Shown: piece by piece, positions 20,412-30,537 of the stretch
Layout: the number at the start of each line of letters is the position of its first letter
How positions within the stretch are numbered: the first letter of the stretch is position 1
Notes under the pieces: model-generated
Seen by the model: only the letters and a program-made list of their open reading frames with translations
Databases searched by the model: none
What the model was told of the DNA's origin: nothing
Position numbers and translations under genes: made by a program
NCBI GenBank assembly: GCA_024167805.1
Contig: CP099988.1
Span: forward strand, 186,001 to 250,000
Direction: 5' to 3'
DNA from: Methanobacterium sp. ERen5
GTDB lineage: Archaea; Methanobacteriota; Methanobacteria; Methanobacteriales; Methanobacteriaceae
Length of the DNA: 64,000 nt

Positions 20412-20766
20412 AAAAAAACACTTCCTCTATAATTTATTTCTGGCACATGAACACAATTATTTTGTCTGTTATGGTATAATAATCCTTTTGATACCTATTA
20501 ATATCATTTGATTTTAAATAATTCCAATTAATATCTTAGATCAACACCACATAACCTGTTTAACCTGCAAATTTGCTTTAAATGTAGGATAAGACTATCA
20601 AACAGATATCAAGTTTAGATAAAAATTTGCATAAAATAGAAATATCAACAGTGTAAAAAAAGAAATACTTAAATATTTAAACTTTAAATGGTACTTTAGA
20701 CTTGGTATTTGTTAATTATATTCATCAAAGATTTTTAAACCAAAATTTTAGCGAGGTTAATTAATC
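20412..20766. other. 355-base divergent promoter region
   Basis: This AT-rich region separates the divergent UspA gene and the membrane-anchored protein gene at 20767. TATA-like ATTAATATC elements occur near 20500 and 20528, and GTTAATTATATTC lies near 20710. No reading frame of interest and no strong hairpin is seen. Confidence 0.35.
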
Positions 20767-21201
20767 ATGAAAAAAATGATTTCTATGATTTTTGGAATGG
20801 GAATAATTGGTTTTATAATTTTATTAATTGTTCTTTTAAGTTTCCACAGTCCAGCTAGTGCTGAAGCCCTGGTTAAAGAAGCAGATATAGGCGGGGAGGG
20901 AATACAAATCCAGTTCATAACTGTTCCAAGTGATGACAATCTGAAAGTTAGTATCACAAATGTAACTAAGATATCTGACACAACCAATGATGCAGAGATC
21001 AAAGTATATGCACTTAAAATTGAGGGGGTAAATGGACAACTCCCAGAAAGCTATGGTAACAACGTTATTGAAACAAGCAAATTTGAAAATTTAAAAACCA
21101 ACTGGTTTGAAGGAAACATAACCTATGATAAGGGTGCTAAATCCTTAGGATTTGTTACAAACAATGTTAAAGCTCATGTTACAATATTAAAGAGATTATA
21201 A
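20767..21201 (+). CDS. membrane-anchored extracytoplasmic protein, unknown
   Basis: The 144-residue protein has an N-terminal hydrophobic segment (MIFGMGIIGFIILLIVLLSF) that is a signal anchor or signal peptide ending near ASA. The rest is beta-rich (IQIQFITVPSDDNLKVSITNVT, AEIKVYALKIEGV) and probably an extracytoplasmic Ig-like sandwich. I do not recognise a family. The ribosome site is GAGGTT, about 10 bases upstream. It stands alone. Confidence 0.6.
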   Translation: MKKMISMIFGMGIIGFIILLIVLLSFHSPASAEALVKEADIGGEGIQIQFITVPSDDNLKVSITNVTKISDTTNDAEIKVYALKIEGVNGQLPESYGNNVIETSKFENLKTNWFEGNITYDKGAKSLGFVTNNVKAHVTILKRL

Positions 21202-21250
21202 ATTTTTTTGAATTAAAAACTAATTTCTCCAGTAATAATTATTCTCCTTT

Positions 21251-21669
21251 TCAATTTCTTATCATTTTTTTGGCCAATAAAGTGGTAGCTAATATTTTTC
21301 CAGTTGTTGATTCCACCTTTGACTGCGTGCTTTTACTTACAGGGTCAGAGGGGTTAAAGCTTAGGGTTTTATAACTCGTCAATTTTTCGTTGAGTTTTTC
21401 AGTAAAATTATACTGAATTCTTCCCAGTGTTGTATTACTAGGGACAGTAAAAGAGCAGTTTCTATCATCCAAGGTATGGGTCCCCAGAAGTATCCTAAAA
21501 ATTTTTTAAGATGTCCCTTTTTAATCTCAGTTATTTCGTTATAGCCATACTTATCCAATCTTTTCTTTGCTTCAGCACTGGAGATACCTTTGATAGATGA
21601 TGCATATCTTTCAAAAACTTGGGATGTTGTCATGGATTTTAGATCATCCCATGTAAGATCTGGTACCAT
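21251..21669 (-). pseudogene. P-type H+-ATPase (PMA type) remnant with internal deletion
   Basis: The N-terminal 86 residues are an intact cation-ATPase N domain plus the start of TM1: KGISSAEAKKRLDKYGYNEI, then LGYFWGPIPWMIETALLLSLV and HWEEFSIILL. The reading then jumps frame to YKTLSFNPSDPVSKSTQ, which is the nucleotide-binding-domain motif FxPFDPVSKRT of plasma-membrane H+-ATPases. About 350 residues in between, including the phosphorylation loop DKTGT, are missing, as is the C-terminal half. This is a true deletion, not a one-base error. The gene cannot make a pump. Confidence 0.75.
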
Positions 21670-21944
21670 AAGCTTAATATAACTTGAAAACTTTTATAAT
21701 CATCTATTTTTTAGTTTCAACTCTTTAGAATGGTATAAGTTACCGGCGGATAATTCTATTTTTATTGTTTAAAAACTTCTGACAAAATACTGTCTTAGTC
21801 CTGAATCCTATTTTCCTTAAAATTTTTTTAAAGGTGTAATTTAGCTTTTTATTATTTGTGTTGATGTTAACTGTTTGATTGTTCCTTTTGTTCAGGGTAT
21901 ATAGAATTATTTTTTTGATATCAATAATGATCCCTGACAAAAAT

Positions 21945-21960
21945 TTTAGGTAAACCTAAA
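21945..21960. promoter_or_regulatory. operator 1 of the feo operon (perfect palindrome)
   Basis: TTTAGGT-AA-ACCTAAA, perfect 7-base arms with a 2-base centre. It abuts the TATA-like CTTTATAAGT at 21961-21970, so it covers the BRE position. It closely resembles DtxR/IdeR/MntR-type operators. A bound repressor here would block TFB/TBP. Confidence 0.8.
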
Positions 21961-21970
21961 CTTTATAAGT
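21961..21970 (+). promoter_or_regulatory. TATA box of the feo operon
   Basis: CTTTATAAGT is a canonical archaeal box A, placed about 53 bases before the dtxR ATG, so transcription should begin near 21990-21995. It lies between the two operators. Confidence 0.65.
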
Positions 21971-21999
21971 ATGGATGTACAATTGTGTAGTATAATTAG

Positions 22000-22015
22000 T
22001 TTAGGTGAACCTAAA
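22000..22015. promoter_or_regulatory. operator 2 of the feo operon, overlapping RBS and start codon
   Basis: TTTAGGT-GA-ACCTAAA has the same arms as operator 1, differing only in the centre. It contains the ribosome site AGGTGA and ends on the A of the ATG. It lies just downstream of the predicted transcription start, so a bound regulator would also block initiation or early elongation. Confidence 0.8.
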
Positions 22016-22740
22016 TGTCAGAGAATAAAAAGTTAAGTTCAAACATCGAGGAATATCTCGAAACCATTTACAAGTTAAGCCAAAAGGATGAGGATGTTAA
22101 GACTTCCAAAATTTCTAAGGATCTTGGAATTACACAAGCAAGTGTTTCAGAAATGCTAAAAAAACTTGATAAATTGGAATACGTTAAATATTCACAATAC
22201 AAAGGAGCAAGATTGACAGATAAAGGATTGAAAACCGCACAAAAGGTTACTAGAAAACACAGACTACTCGAAAGATTTTTACATGATATATTAAAGCTAA
22301 AGGATAACCTACTGCATGATCAAGCATGTGAAATGGAACATTCACTTTCAGACGAAGCTGAAAGGGCCATGTGCCAAGTACTGGAATATCCTGACAAATG
22401 TCCCGGTGACAGTGTTATTCCAGCATGTGATCTTAAATTCACATCATGTGATGAATGTATGAATCGTAGGGAAGAAGAAGTGAACGAAGTTGGAAAAAGA
22501 AATGAAAATCTAATCCCAATACTGGATCTTAAAGATCATCAAAAGGGCAAAGTTTCATTCATTCGTGGCGATTACAAAGTCATAAGAAGACTTTTAGATA
22601 TGGGAATCACCATAGGTGCATTTATAAGCGTGGTAAAAATAGCACCATTAAGCGGACCCGTAGAAGTAGCAATTAGGGGTTCAAAACTCGCAATTGGCCG
22701 TGACATAGCATGTAATGTCTTTGTTGAACTAGTAGAATAA
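22015..22740 (+). CDS. DtxR-family iron-dependent repressor with C-terminal FeoA/SH3 domain
   Basis: The 241-residue protein has an N-terminal winged helix (about 8-65; [19 protein letters not shown] is the recognition region), a DtxR dimerisation and metal-binding domain (about 66-140, with [16 protein letters not shown] holding the C/E/H ligands), a Cys-rich insert ([20 protein letters not shown]) and a FeoA-like SH3 domain (about 170-241, ending [18 protein letters not shown]). It should bind Fe2+ or Mn2+ and repress its own operon through the two palindromes. feoB follows 14 bases later. I see no separate feoA, so the SH3 domain may also serve the transporter; that is inference. Confidence 0.92.
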   Translation: MSENKKLSSNIEEYLETIYKLSQKDEDVKTSKISKDLGITQASVSEMLKKLDKLEYVKYSQYKGARLTDKGLKTAQKVTRKHRLLERFLHDILKLKDNLLHDQACEMEHSLSDEAERAMCQVLEYPDKCPGDSVIPACDLKFTSCDECMNRREEEVNEVGKRNENLIPILDLKDHQKGKVSFIRGDYKVIRRLLDMGITIGAFISVVKIAPLSGPVEVAIRGSKLAIGRDIACNVFVELVE

Positions 22741-22754
22741 TTGAAGGAATTTAT

Positions 22755-24767
22755 ATGAGCAAAGACACCGACGAAAGATCCCCAAAATCAAAAAGGTTTA
22801 AAAGATCAAAAAAACAAGAAAACGAAGGAGACACCCCTCAAAAAATTGATTACACCATTGCATTGGCAGGAAATGCAAATGTAGGAAAGAGTGTTGTATT
22901 CAACGAGCTAACAGGATCCAACCAAATAATTGGAAATTGGCCGGGTAAAACTGTCGAAAGGGCCGTTGGAAAATTACTTTTTGAAAGCAAATACATTGAA
23001 ATTATCGATCTTCCAGGCATATACTCATTCTCAACTTATTCCATGGAAGAAATTGTTTCACGAGAATACATAGCCTTTGAAAAACCTGATGTAGTTATAA
23101 ATGTTGTTGATGCATCAGTACTAGAGAGAAACCTGTTCTTTACAATCCAATTAAAGGAAATGAATGTGCCCCTCATAGTATGTGTCAACCAAATAGACCT
23201 AGCAAAACAAAAGGGAATCATCATAGACACAGACAAACTTTCAAAAGCGTTGGGAGTTCCAGTTGTTTCAACAGTGGCAATAAGGGGCGAAGGACTCCAT
23301 GAACTAATGGAAACTGCAATTGAAACTGCAAGCCAAAAAACAGTTACAGACACCCACACCCTCAAGTACGGTGCAGAAGTAGAAGACAGAATAGAAAAGA
23401 TCACCGAAGATATTGATAACAAAAGTCTTGAATTAGGATATCCATCCAGATGGGTGGCAATTAAACTCCTAGAAAATGATCCAGAGATTCGAAAGCTTGT
23501 TGAAGCACAATCAAGAGAAGTAGTAAACCATGCCTACGCTCTTGCCAGGGAAATTGAAGAGATACACAACGAACCATCGTTTTCAGTGATAGCCTCAGAA
23601 AGATATTTCCTAGCTAACCAATTTGCATTTGGAGCACAACTTGAAAGTAAAATAAAAATAACCTTTGCTGAAAAGCTTGATAAATTAGTAACCCACAGGG
23701 TGTTTGGATACATAGTATCGGCACTAGTAATAGGAGGACTGTTACTTTGGACATTTGTGGTGGGTGATTTCCTTTCAGGATTACTTTCAAATGCTTTCAG
23801 CTTTTTCCAACCGGTAGATCCTCAAACATCAGGTACTTTAACCAGTATTTTGTGGAATGGAGCATTTGGAGGTATTGTTGCGGGAGTAACTCTGGTTCTT
23901 CCATTTGTAATTCCATTTTATATGATGTTAAGCCTGATTGAAAACTCGGGAATCTTAACTAGGGTTGCATTCATGATGGACAGTGCCATGCATAAAATTG
24001 GTCTGCATGGAAAGGCACTCATACCCATGATTCTGGGTTATGGTTGTAATGTTCCAGCAATAGAAAGTACTAGAATCCTTGAAACCAGACGTGAAAGGCT
24101 TTTAGCAGCATTTGCCATCACATTCGCACCATGTGCTGCGAGAACCATAGTTATTTTAGGACTGGTTGCAGTGTACGTGAATATATGGTGGGCCATTGCA
24201 TTGTATGGAATTGACCTGCTCGTGATGTTTGTGTTGGGAAGACTGGCTTACAAAGTTGTTCCAGGTGAAGCATCAGGACTCATCATGGAAATGCACACCT
24301 TCAAAGTCCCATCGATCTCGGTAGCAGCTAAACAAACCTGGTCGAGAACAAAATCATTGATATACGTTGTATTTCCAGTGTACATAATTGGAAGTGCTGC
24401 AATTCAAGCTTTGTACGCATTAGGTTACTTAACACCAATAGCAAATGCACTTGCTCCAATAACCGTCTTCTGGTTAGGATTGCCTGTAATTGCAGGGGTT
24501 GTGTTAATATTTGGTGCTGTTAGGAAAGAATTTGTACTTCTCATGCTTGTGGCCATTTTCGGCACCAACTTAGCAGCAGTACTGACACCTATACAGTTTG
24601 TTATACTGGCCCTTGTGAGTATGTTGTTCTTACCATGTTTGGCAACGTTAACCGTGCTACTCAAGGAATTTGGCGCAAAGGCCACTACAACCATTGCTCT
24701 TGCAAACATAGCAACTGCATTGATTGTTGGTGGACTGGCCTACAGACTGTTCCTTCCTTTTTTATGA
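22755..24767 (+). CDS. feoB: ferrous iron transport protein B
   Basis: The 670-residue FeoB has a Lys/Arg-rich cytoplasmic tail (about 1-32), a G domain (G1 [16 protein letters not shown] near 39; G3 DLPGIYSF; G4 CVNQIDL), a GDI-like helical linker, and two Gate domains with eight or more helices. Key membrane motifs are the [24 protein letters not shown] loop region (GCNVP with the conserved Cys) and [14 protein letters not shown]. It moves Fe2+ across the cytoplasmic membrane using GTP. It is co-transcribed with the DtxR-FeoA regulator under a metal-responsive promoter. The frame is intact. Confidence 0.95.
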   Translation: MSKDTDERSPKSKRFKRSKKQENEGDTPQKIDYTIALAGNANVGKSVVFNELTGSNQIIGNWPGKTVERAVGKLLFESKYIEIIDLPGIYSFSTYSMEEIVSREYIAFEKPDVVINVVDASVLERNLFFTIQLKEMNVPLIVCVNQIDLAKQKGIIIDTDKLSKALGVPVVSTVAIRGEGLHELMETAIETASQKTVTDTHTLKYGAEVEDRIEKITEDIDNKSLELGYPSRWVAIKLLENDPEIRKLVEAQSREVVNHAYALAREIEEIHNEPSFSVIASERYFLANQFAFGAQLESKIKITFAEKLDKLVTHRVFGYIVSALVIGGLLLWTFVVGDFLSGLLSNAFSFFQPVDPQTSGTLTSILWNGAFGGIVAGVTLVLPFVIPFYMMLSLIENSGILTRVAFMMDSAMHKIGLHGKALIPMILGYGCNVPAIESTRILETRRERLLAAFAITFAPCAARTIVILGLVAVYVNIWWAIALYGIDLLVMFVLGRLAYKVVPGEASGLIMEMHTFKVPSISVAAKQTWSRTKSLIYVVFPVYIIGSAAIQALYALGYLTPIANALAPITVFWLGLPVIAGVVLIFGAVRKEFVLLMLVAIFGTNLAAVLTPIQFVILALVSMLFLPCLATLTVLLKEFGAKATTTIALANIATALIVGGLAYRLFLPFL

Positions 24768-24876
24768 ACAGTCCTATTTCTTTTAATTTATTTTTGTAAG
24801 CTTCTAAAGAATTTTGAGTTTAATAGGATGGGAATAAAAATAGTATTTAAGTAAAATATCAATAAAAAAATATAAG

Positions 24877-24930
24877 ATATAGGGCAGATTAGGTACATTT
24901 GAGCGAAAAATGATTTTATTTGCCCTATAT
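24877..24930. repeat. inverted repeat, 10-base arms, 34-base spacer
   Basis: ATATAGGGCA at 24877-24886 is the exact reverse complement of TGCCCTATAT at 24921-24930. The right arm overlaps a TATA-like box. It could be an operator pair or an RNA stem. Confidence 0.7.
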
Positions 24931-24948
24931 AAACTTGTTTTTGCTGTA

Positions 24949-24978
24949 GGGATCAGCTAGTTTTTAGCGTTTGATCCC
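24949..24978 (+). ncRNA. candidate small RNA or terminator hairpin
   Basis: GGGATCA-GCTA pairs with TAGC and TGATCCC: an 11-base-pair stem with a GTTTT loop and a GTT bulge. It begins about 24 bases after the TATA-like CTATATAAAC, which fits a transcription start at its 5' base. The absence of a frame suggests an RNA of unknown length. It could also simply terminate feoB transcription from 180 bases upstream. It has not been matched to any known RNA family. Confidence 0.35.
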
Positions 24979-25301
24979 CACATCTAAATGCAGTAGGAAT
25001 ATGGCTGTCAAATTAATTATTACCTAAAAACTGATCTCAACGAATTTAGTAATACTATAATTCATATTGTTGTGATCATAAATACCTTGTAGGAATTAAT
25101 ATAAAAAGCTTCCGATATCCAATTGAATATTACTTTTGAGGTTAAATAAGAAAATAAGTAATAATATGTTGTTTGTATACATGTAGTAAATATTGAAAAA
25201 CAAAATTGGCTTTAGAAAACATCAAACATCATTCGAATACTTTCTTAAACTTAAAATATTAATTTTTTTTATCTGTATATCATTCAATAAATAAAAAAAA
25301 T

Positions 25302-27623
25302 TTAAGGTTTAATTTTGAGTGTAGTTCCAAATAAGGTTATTGTGTTACCTGCTGTGTCTTTTATACTGCCAGTATGTAATGTTATAGTATATTTACTGTC
25401 ATTTAGTTCGGTGATTGGTGTTAAAGTCACTGTATTGTTTGTTATTGTCTCTTTGAATTTAACATGTGTTCCTTTGTTCGATGTGAACTCTATCCAATTG
25501 TTTCCATTGGTTATATTTTTATTAAATCTAAAGATTATTGATTTATTTGTTTTACTGATTATTCCACCATTTTCAGGAATTACACTAACTATTTTTAATG
25601 GAGTGGTGTCGATTTTAAATGTTGTTTTAAATAATTCTATAGGATTACCTTTCGTATCTGTTATACTGCCAGTATTTAATTTTATAAAATATTTAAACCC
25701 ATTTTTTAGATTTGATATTGGTTTTAAGAAGAGTTTGTTACCCTTTATAGTTTTTGTGAAGTTTACAGGCACACCAGTATTTGTATAGAAAAATATTTTA
25801 TTATTGCCCTCTTTGATGTTGTCGTTGAATGTTATAGTCACTGGTTTATTTGTAGAATTTATCACAGTATTATTTCCAGGATCCACATTTGATATGTTTA
25901 ATGGACTTTTAACAATCAAATAACTAGTTGTTGTCGAACTACCATAATCTTGAATACCATCATAGTTTGCTGTTAAATTGTAAGTGCCTTTTGTTAAGTT
26001 TAAGATATAACTTAAGATGGTATATGCAGTAACTGTACTTCCTACATATTTACCATTAACACTGAAGTTAATTTTTTCTCCTGAAATTGAATTACCCTCA
26101 TAATCTTTCAAGGTAGCAGTTAAATTTGCAGTTTTATTCGATTTTCCAGTAATATTGGGCATTGTTAGACTTGTTGCAGAATAAATTGCACTTTTGTGTG
26201 CATTTATGATTGTGTTGTTTTTGATAGTCAAGTTATGATTGCCTAATTCAATTTTTATACCGTATAAAGCTCCATTAATATTGTTATCAATTATGACGGT
26301 ATTTTTATTTCCAAATATTAAATTAATTCCAGCATTAGTTATAGTGTAATTTGATCCATTAATTCCAATTATGGCGTTATTCTTAATTGTAGTGTGACTA
26401 GTATTGTTAATCATAATTCCATCTACACCAACTATTTGTGTTGTGGTTAATGTGGAATTTAAAGGGTTACCTATTGTGTTACCAACGATATTGGTATAAT
26501 CACTGTTTCTTATGTAGATGAATCTTAAATTCGAAAATTCAATGATATTGTTAATAATATTATTTTTATTTGACCCATTTAAGATAGTTATTATGTTAGA
26601 ATCAAATTTAGGAGTGTCTAGACAGCCCAAAATAGTGTTGTTGCTAATTAAATTGTTGGAACTAGTGTTTGTTATGAAGAAGGGTTCATATGTCATGTTG
26701 AAATAATTGCCATTTTTTACTATATTATCTGATGAATTTTCAAAAAGAATACCGTAATTGCTGTTCATATTAAATGTATTGGCAACAAAAACATTAGATT
26801 GACTGTTTAATAATGTGATTGCTGATACTGAATTTCTGATCAAATTATTTTCAAGAATAGAGTTGTTGCTACTACTTTCAATAACCACACCGTTATCACA
26901 ATTAACTATAATATTACTTCTAATGGTGTTTTTGGTGCTGTTTTTAGCTAATACCACCCCTTTAATATTTTTTGTAATGGTGTTATTGCTAATTGTAATG
27001 TTTGTGGAGTTTATAACACAAATTCCATTTAGATCATTAGAGAAAGTATTATTTTTAATTATAACATTAGCTGTATTGTTTAATGTAATTCCATTGTTAA
27101 GACCCGTGCCATTAATTATGAATCCTGTAACAGTTCCAGAACCACCATTGAGTATTTTTAAAATAGAGGATGTTCCATCACCATTTAAAATTGCATTATT
27201 TCCTTCCAAATTACAAAACTTAGATATTGTTAATGAGATATGAGTGTAAACTCCGGATTCGAAAAAGATAGTATCTCCCTCATCAACTCCATTAATTATC
27301 ATTTGAATGTATTTATTATCCAAAGATGGATCTACATACCAAATTCCTTGACCTTCATTTATAGATGAAAACTTCCTTGTTCCACTTAAATATTTTTCAT
27401 TATCCTGTGATGAGGAATTTGTTTTAATTGTACTGTTTTTTTCAGCTGAAACTTTAGAAACTGGTAATATAACGTGTGTTATTGTTGGAACACTATTGGT
27501 AGTACTCACAATATTTTGATTAATTTTGTTAGTATCATTAGTTGTAGTAGCTGAAGCTGATCCAAGTAAAGTTAAAACTCCGACTATCATGAAAAACATT
27601 AAGAATAGGTTAATGCGTTTCAT
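25302..27623 (-). CDS. adhesin-like secreted protein with parallel beta-helix and Ig-like (Big_5) domains
   Basis: About 773 residues. A signal peptide (LFLMFFMIVGVLTLLGSASA) is followed by Ser/Thr/Asn-rich sequence, then a right-handed parallel beta-helix of roughly 20 PbH1 repeats (about 100-485, rich in N-N-T-I and N-x-S-x-N turns), an Ig-like domain (ATLKDYEGNSISGEKINFSV, about 490-570) and two Big_5/SbsA-type domains (VDPGNNTVINSTN, VIPENGGIISKTN). There is no C-terminal membrane helix. Such adhesin-like proteins are abundant in Methanobacteriales cell walls. The start is ATG 27623, with GGAGGT 7 bases upstream (ATG 27626 also possible). Very Asn-rich. Confidence 0.88.
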   Translation of the reverse strand: MKRINLFLMFFMIVGVLTLLGSASATTTNDTNKINQNIVSTTNSVPTITHVILPVSKVSAEKNSTIKTNSSSQDNEKYLSGTRKFSSINEGQGIWYVDPSLDNKYIQMIINGVDEGDTIFFESGVYTHISLTISKFCNLEGNNAILNGDGTSSILKILNGGSGTVTGFIINGTGLNNGITLNNTANVIIKNNTFSNDLNGICVINSTNITISNNTITKNIKGVVLAKNSTKNTIRSNIIVNCDNGVVIESSSNNSILENNLIRNSVSAITLLNSQSNVFVANTFNMNSNYGILFENSSDNIVKNGNYFNMTYEPFFITNTSSNNLISNNTILGCLDTPKFDSNIITILNGSNKNNIINNIIEFSNLRFIYIRNSDYTNIVGNTIGNPLNSTLTTTQIVGVDGIMINNTSHTTIKNNAIIGINGSNYTITNAGINLIFGNKNTVIIDNNINGALYGIKIELGNHNLTIKNNTIINAHKSAIYSATSLTMPNITGKSNKTANLTATLKDYEGNSISGEKINFSVNGKYVGSTVTAYTILSYILNLTKGTYNLTANYDGIQDYGSSTTTSYLIVKSPLNISNVDPGNNTVINSTNKPVTITFNDNIKEGNNKIFFYTNTGVPVNFTKTIKGNKLFLKPISNLKNGFKYFIKLNTGSITDTKGNPIELFKTTFKIDTTPLKIVSVIPENGGIISKTNKSIIFRFNKNITNGNNWIEFTSNKGTHVKFKETITNNTVTLTPITELNDSKYTITLHTGSIKDTAGNTITLFGTTLKIKP

Positions 27624-28152
27624 CATCCACACCTCCTTTTATTAATAGTCTTTTTATTTAGTTAGTATAAACTAGAACCTTATCATGAATTTTATCATCA
27701 TAAACTGCAAATACAGAAATAATAAATCAACTATCGTTTTCTTTTAGTTAGTTACCTCCTTGAATATAACAATACATAATAAATTATCCACTTAACTTAT
27801 ATTTTTTATATTGAAGGTTAATTTAATTTGTGTTTATTAGATACCTTTCAATATAGGAGTTTTAATAAAATTAAACCCATTAAACTATTAATAATTGGAA
27901 ATACCTTTTCAGGAGAACTATGAACATCGTTATAATTTTATAGGAAATAAAAATTGTTTAGCATTTAAAAAAAACTATTTTATTACTCGAATAATTATAT
28001 TAACATGTAAATATATTGCAAATACAAAATTAATCAAATATAAAGAACCAAATTAAAAAAATAAATGAAATATGGTTAATAATTATCCTTATTAAATTTT
28101 AATGTATTCCCCCATCCACAAAATTTATAATTTCTCGAGTAATATACAGAGT
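27624..28152. other. about 530-base intergenic region
   Basis: This is a divergent promoter region between the adhesin-like gene and the second MFS gene. It is very AT-rich. An RBS-like AAGGAGG is present on the reverse strand near 27757-27763 but no start follows it. I see no frame above 40 codons and no clear RNA. Confidence 0.35.
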
Positions 28153-29527
28153 ATGGATTTCTCTCATAGAAACAAATTTTAGCACTACTCTTCGTAGGGG
28201 TTTTCATGGGTGCGTTGGACATTGGCATAGTTGGTCCAGCTCTTCCTGCAATAAAAGCTGCCTTTGGAATAAATGAAAGGCTTGTCTCATGGATATTCAC
28301 CATCTACATACTTTTCTTCATGATAGGAACTCCATTAATGGCCAAGCTTTCAGATACCTACGGTAGAAAAACCATCTACATACTGGATGTTTTTTATTCG
28401 CAGTTGGATCAGCCATTACAGTCACTTCAACATCCTTTGAAACCCTGTTAATAGGAAGGGCAATTCAGGGTTTTGGTGCTGGAGGAATATTCCCAGTTGC
28501 AAGTGCATTTATAGGAGATACATTTCCTCAAGAGAAAAGAGGAAGTGCACTGGGATTAATTGGTTCAGTATGGGGAGTATCCGGACTTCTTGGACCTATA
28601 CTCGGAGGTTTACTACTAAATTATGGATGGCAATGGTTATTTATAATTAACATCCCGATTGCCATCATCGTCATTTTGCTCGGATATAAAATTCTTCCAC
28701 AAACACGGAAAGAATCAAAAACAAACTTCGATATCAAAGGAACGCTGGTTCTTACCATTCTTGTAAGCTCACTTGCATATGGAATAAATCAAATCGATAC
28801 AACCAACTTTTTAGGAAGTTTATCATCGATATTTACATGGCCATTCATCATCATTGCAGTCATCATGCTACCTCTGCTTTTGAAAATAGAAAAAAATGCA
28901 GAGGATCCTGTTTTAGAGGTAAACCTTATAAAAAGTAGGGAAGTTAAGATTGCAACAAGCATAGCATTTGGAACTGGTTTAAACCAAACAGCCATAGTTT
29001 TTTTACCAGCATTTGCAGTTACCATACTCGCACTTAGCACATCACAGGCCAGTTTAATGGTAATTCCATTAGTTGTTACACTCGGTTTAAGTGCACCAAT
29101 CATAGGTAAACTGCTTGATAAGTATGGAACCAAAAAGGTGATGTTTGTAGGTACATCTATCCTTGTTGTTGGTCTTTTCATGTTGAGTTACCTTGCAAGT
29201 TCATTTTACATGTTCATAATTTCCGGTGCCATTATTGGAATCGGCTTAAGTAGTGTGTTAGGTTCACCATTAAGATATATTATGTTATCTGAAAGTCCAG
29301 CAAGTAAAAGAGCTGCAGGTCAGGCCCTTATCAATATTAACTCTAGTGTGGGGCAGTTAATTGGAGGGGCATTAATAGGTGCTGTGATCGCTTCTCAAGG
29401 AAGCAGTGTTCAGGGATATCAATCAGCATATATTGTAATTGGTTTTGTAGCCATCATCATGACCATTTTAACACTGGGACTTAAAAAACGTGAAGAACAA
29501 ATTTTAACCAGTAAAAATAATGAGTAA
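28153..29527 (+). pseudogene. second MFS exporter, EmrB/QacA type, broken by two frameshifts
   Basis: ATG 28153 opens MDFSHRNK, then one A is missing (A3 at 28174-28176) before ILALLFVGVFMG. A second base is missing in the T6 run at 28390-28395, before LFAVGSAITVTSTSFE. With both restored the protein has 458 residues and aligns without gaps to the exporter at 1-1326, including GIVGPALPAI, LSDTYGRK and WGVSGLLGPILGG. The last part (28676-29527) is intact to the C-terminal KKREEQ. It shows the likely C-terminus that the first copy loses at the window edge. The two exporters are recent paralogues. Confidence 0.85.
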
Positions 29528-29641
29528 AAACTATAAACTAAAAACTTTTTACACAATCATGGATAGATCAATGCAAAAACGTCACGAATTTTTAAGAATC
29601 AAAAAAAAGTATGTGAAATGTTTATCCAATAAAATTGAAGT

Positions 29642-30063
29642 TTACTTAATGTCAATAGTAAAGCTTTGCTTTTTCTCTAATTTCGGAACTTCAACTGTTA
29701 ACAGTCCATTTTCAAACTTAGCTTCTGCTTCATCTGGACAAACCTTTCGGGGAATCTAACAGTTCTCCGAATTAAAGTAGGGCGTCGATTATTACCTCTT
29801 ACCTCGCCAACGAGCTCATCTTCAAAATCAGCTTTAACCTTGAGGTTAGTCTCGGTCAAGTTAAGCTCAATGTTTTCCTTTTTTATTCCTGCAAGATCTA
29901 CACGGACTATTATTGAATCATCTGTTTCGATAATGTCCTTACCAGGAACAAATGTGTAGTCGACTATTGTTTTTTCAATATCATTTTTGATGCTTTCAAT
30001 GGTCTTTGAAGTATCCTCGAGCATCTTATCTATTACTGCTTTACTATCCATTCCTTTTTTCAT
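29642..30063 (-). pseudogene. Hsp20/alpha-crystallin protein, one frameshift near its C-terminus
   Basis: From ATG 30063 an intact N-terminal helix leads into an alpha-crystallin domain (YTFVPGKDIIETDDSIIVRVDLAG, RRPTLIRRTVRFPERF). The frame then ends wrongly. Restoring one base near 29736 gives PDEAEAKFENGLLTVEVPKL, the standard end of the domain, and stops at 29642, for 140 residues. It is a holdase chaperone, a paralogue of the protein at 12194. The canonical FENGLLTVEVPK motif proves the frame. Confidence 0.87.
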
Positions 30064-30226
30064 TTTTTTAGCCTCATTTCTTGAGTCATTCTTATATTAA
30101 CTTAAGGTTACTTAAAGTTTTCTATAACTGGTACATTCAAAAATTATTAATCCTGGACAAAACTAATATTAAATGTAAATATTCGGAATGTTTCCAGAAT
30201 AAAATAAGATAAAAGGAGTGCAAGAT

Positions 30227-30409
30227 ATGCCCGTAATAACTATTGATGGACCAAAAATGAGTAAAGAACAAAAAGCTGAACTTGTAAAAGAATACGCTGA
30301 AACAGCAAGCAAAATCATGAAACTTCCAGTTGAAGCCATGGTAATAATCATTAGAGAAGTTGAAGGAGAAAATGTTGGAACAGGTAACAAACTACTCTGT
30401 GATAGATAA
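30227..30409 (+). CDS. 4-oxalocrotonate tautomerase family protein
   Basis: A 60-residue protein starting [16 protein letters not shown]. After removal of Met, Pro is N-terminal, the catalytic base of this family, which interconverts keto and enol acids. [19 protein letters not shown] at the end is the usual second strand. ATG 30227 is chosen because it exposes Pro1; AAGGAG lies 8 bases upstream at 30213-30218. The natural substrate is unknown. It is a single gene before mtaA. Confidence 0.87.
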   Translation: MPVITIDGPKMSKEQKAELVKEYAETASKIMKLPVEAMVIIIREVEGENVGTGNKLLCDR

Positions 30410-30537
30410 TTTTAATTTATTTTTGATTTTGAATTATTTTTGATGCATCACATACATGAATAAATCAGGATACTCAGAAAAATTTAAACAAAATTTATTC
30501 CAATATAATATATTAAAAACTGAATATTTGTGAGATC

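Larger units (their letters stand above)
24768..25301. other. 534-base intergenic region with two structured elements
   Basis: Between feoB and the convergent adhesin-like gene there is no convincing frame. It holds a 10-base perfect inverted repeat (24877-24886 and 24921-24930), a TATA-like CTATATAAAC (24925-24934) and a GC-rich hairpin (24949-24978). The rest is AT-rich with no clear feature. Confidence 0.6.

Noticed and set aside
21740..21940. 66-codon reverse frame (MSGIIIDIKKII...)
   Set aside because: AT-biased composition, no ribosome site and no family features; it overlaps the promoter region of the feo operon.
29520..29759. 79-codon plus-strand frame
   Set aside because: It runs opposite to the real C-terminal part of the Hsp20 gene, which is better supported.
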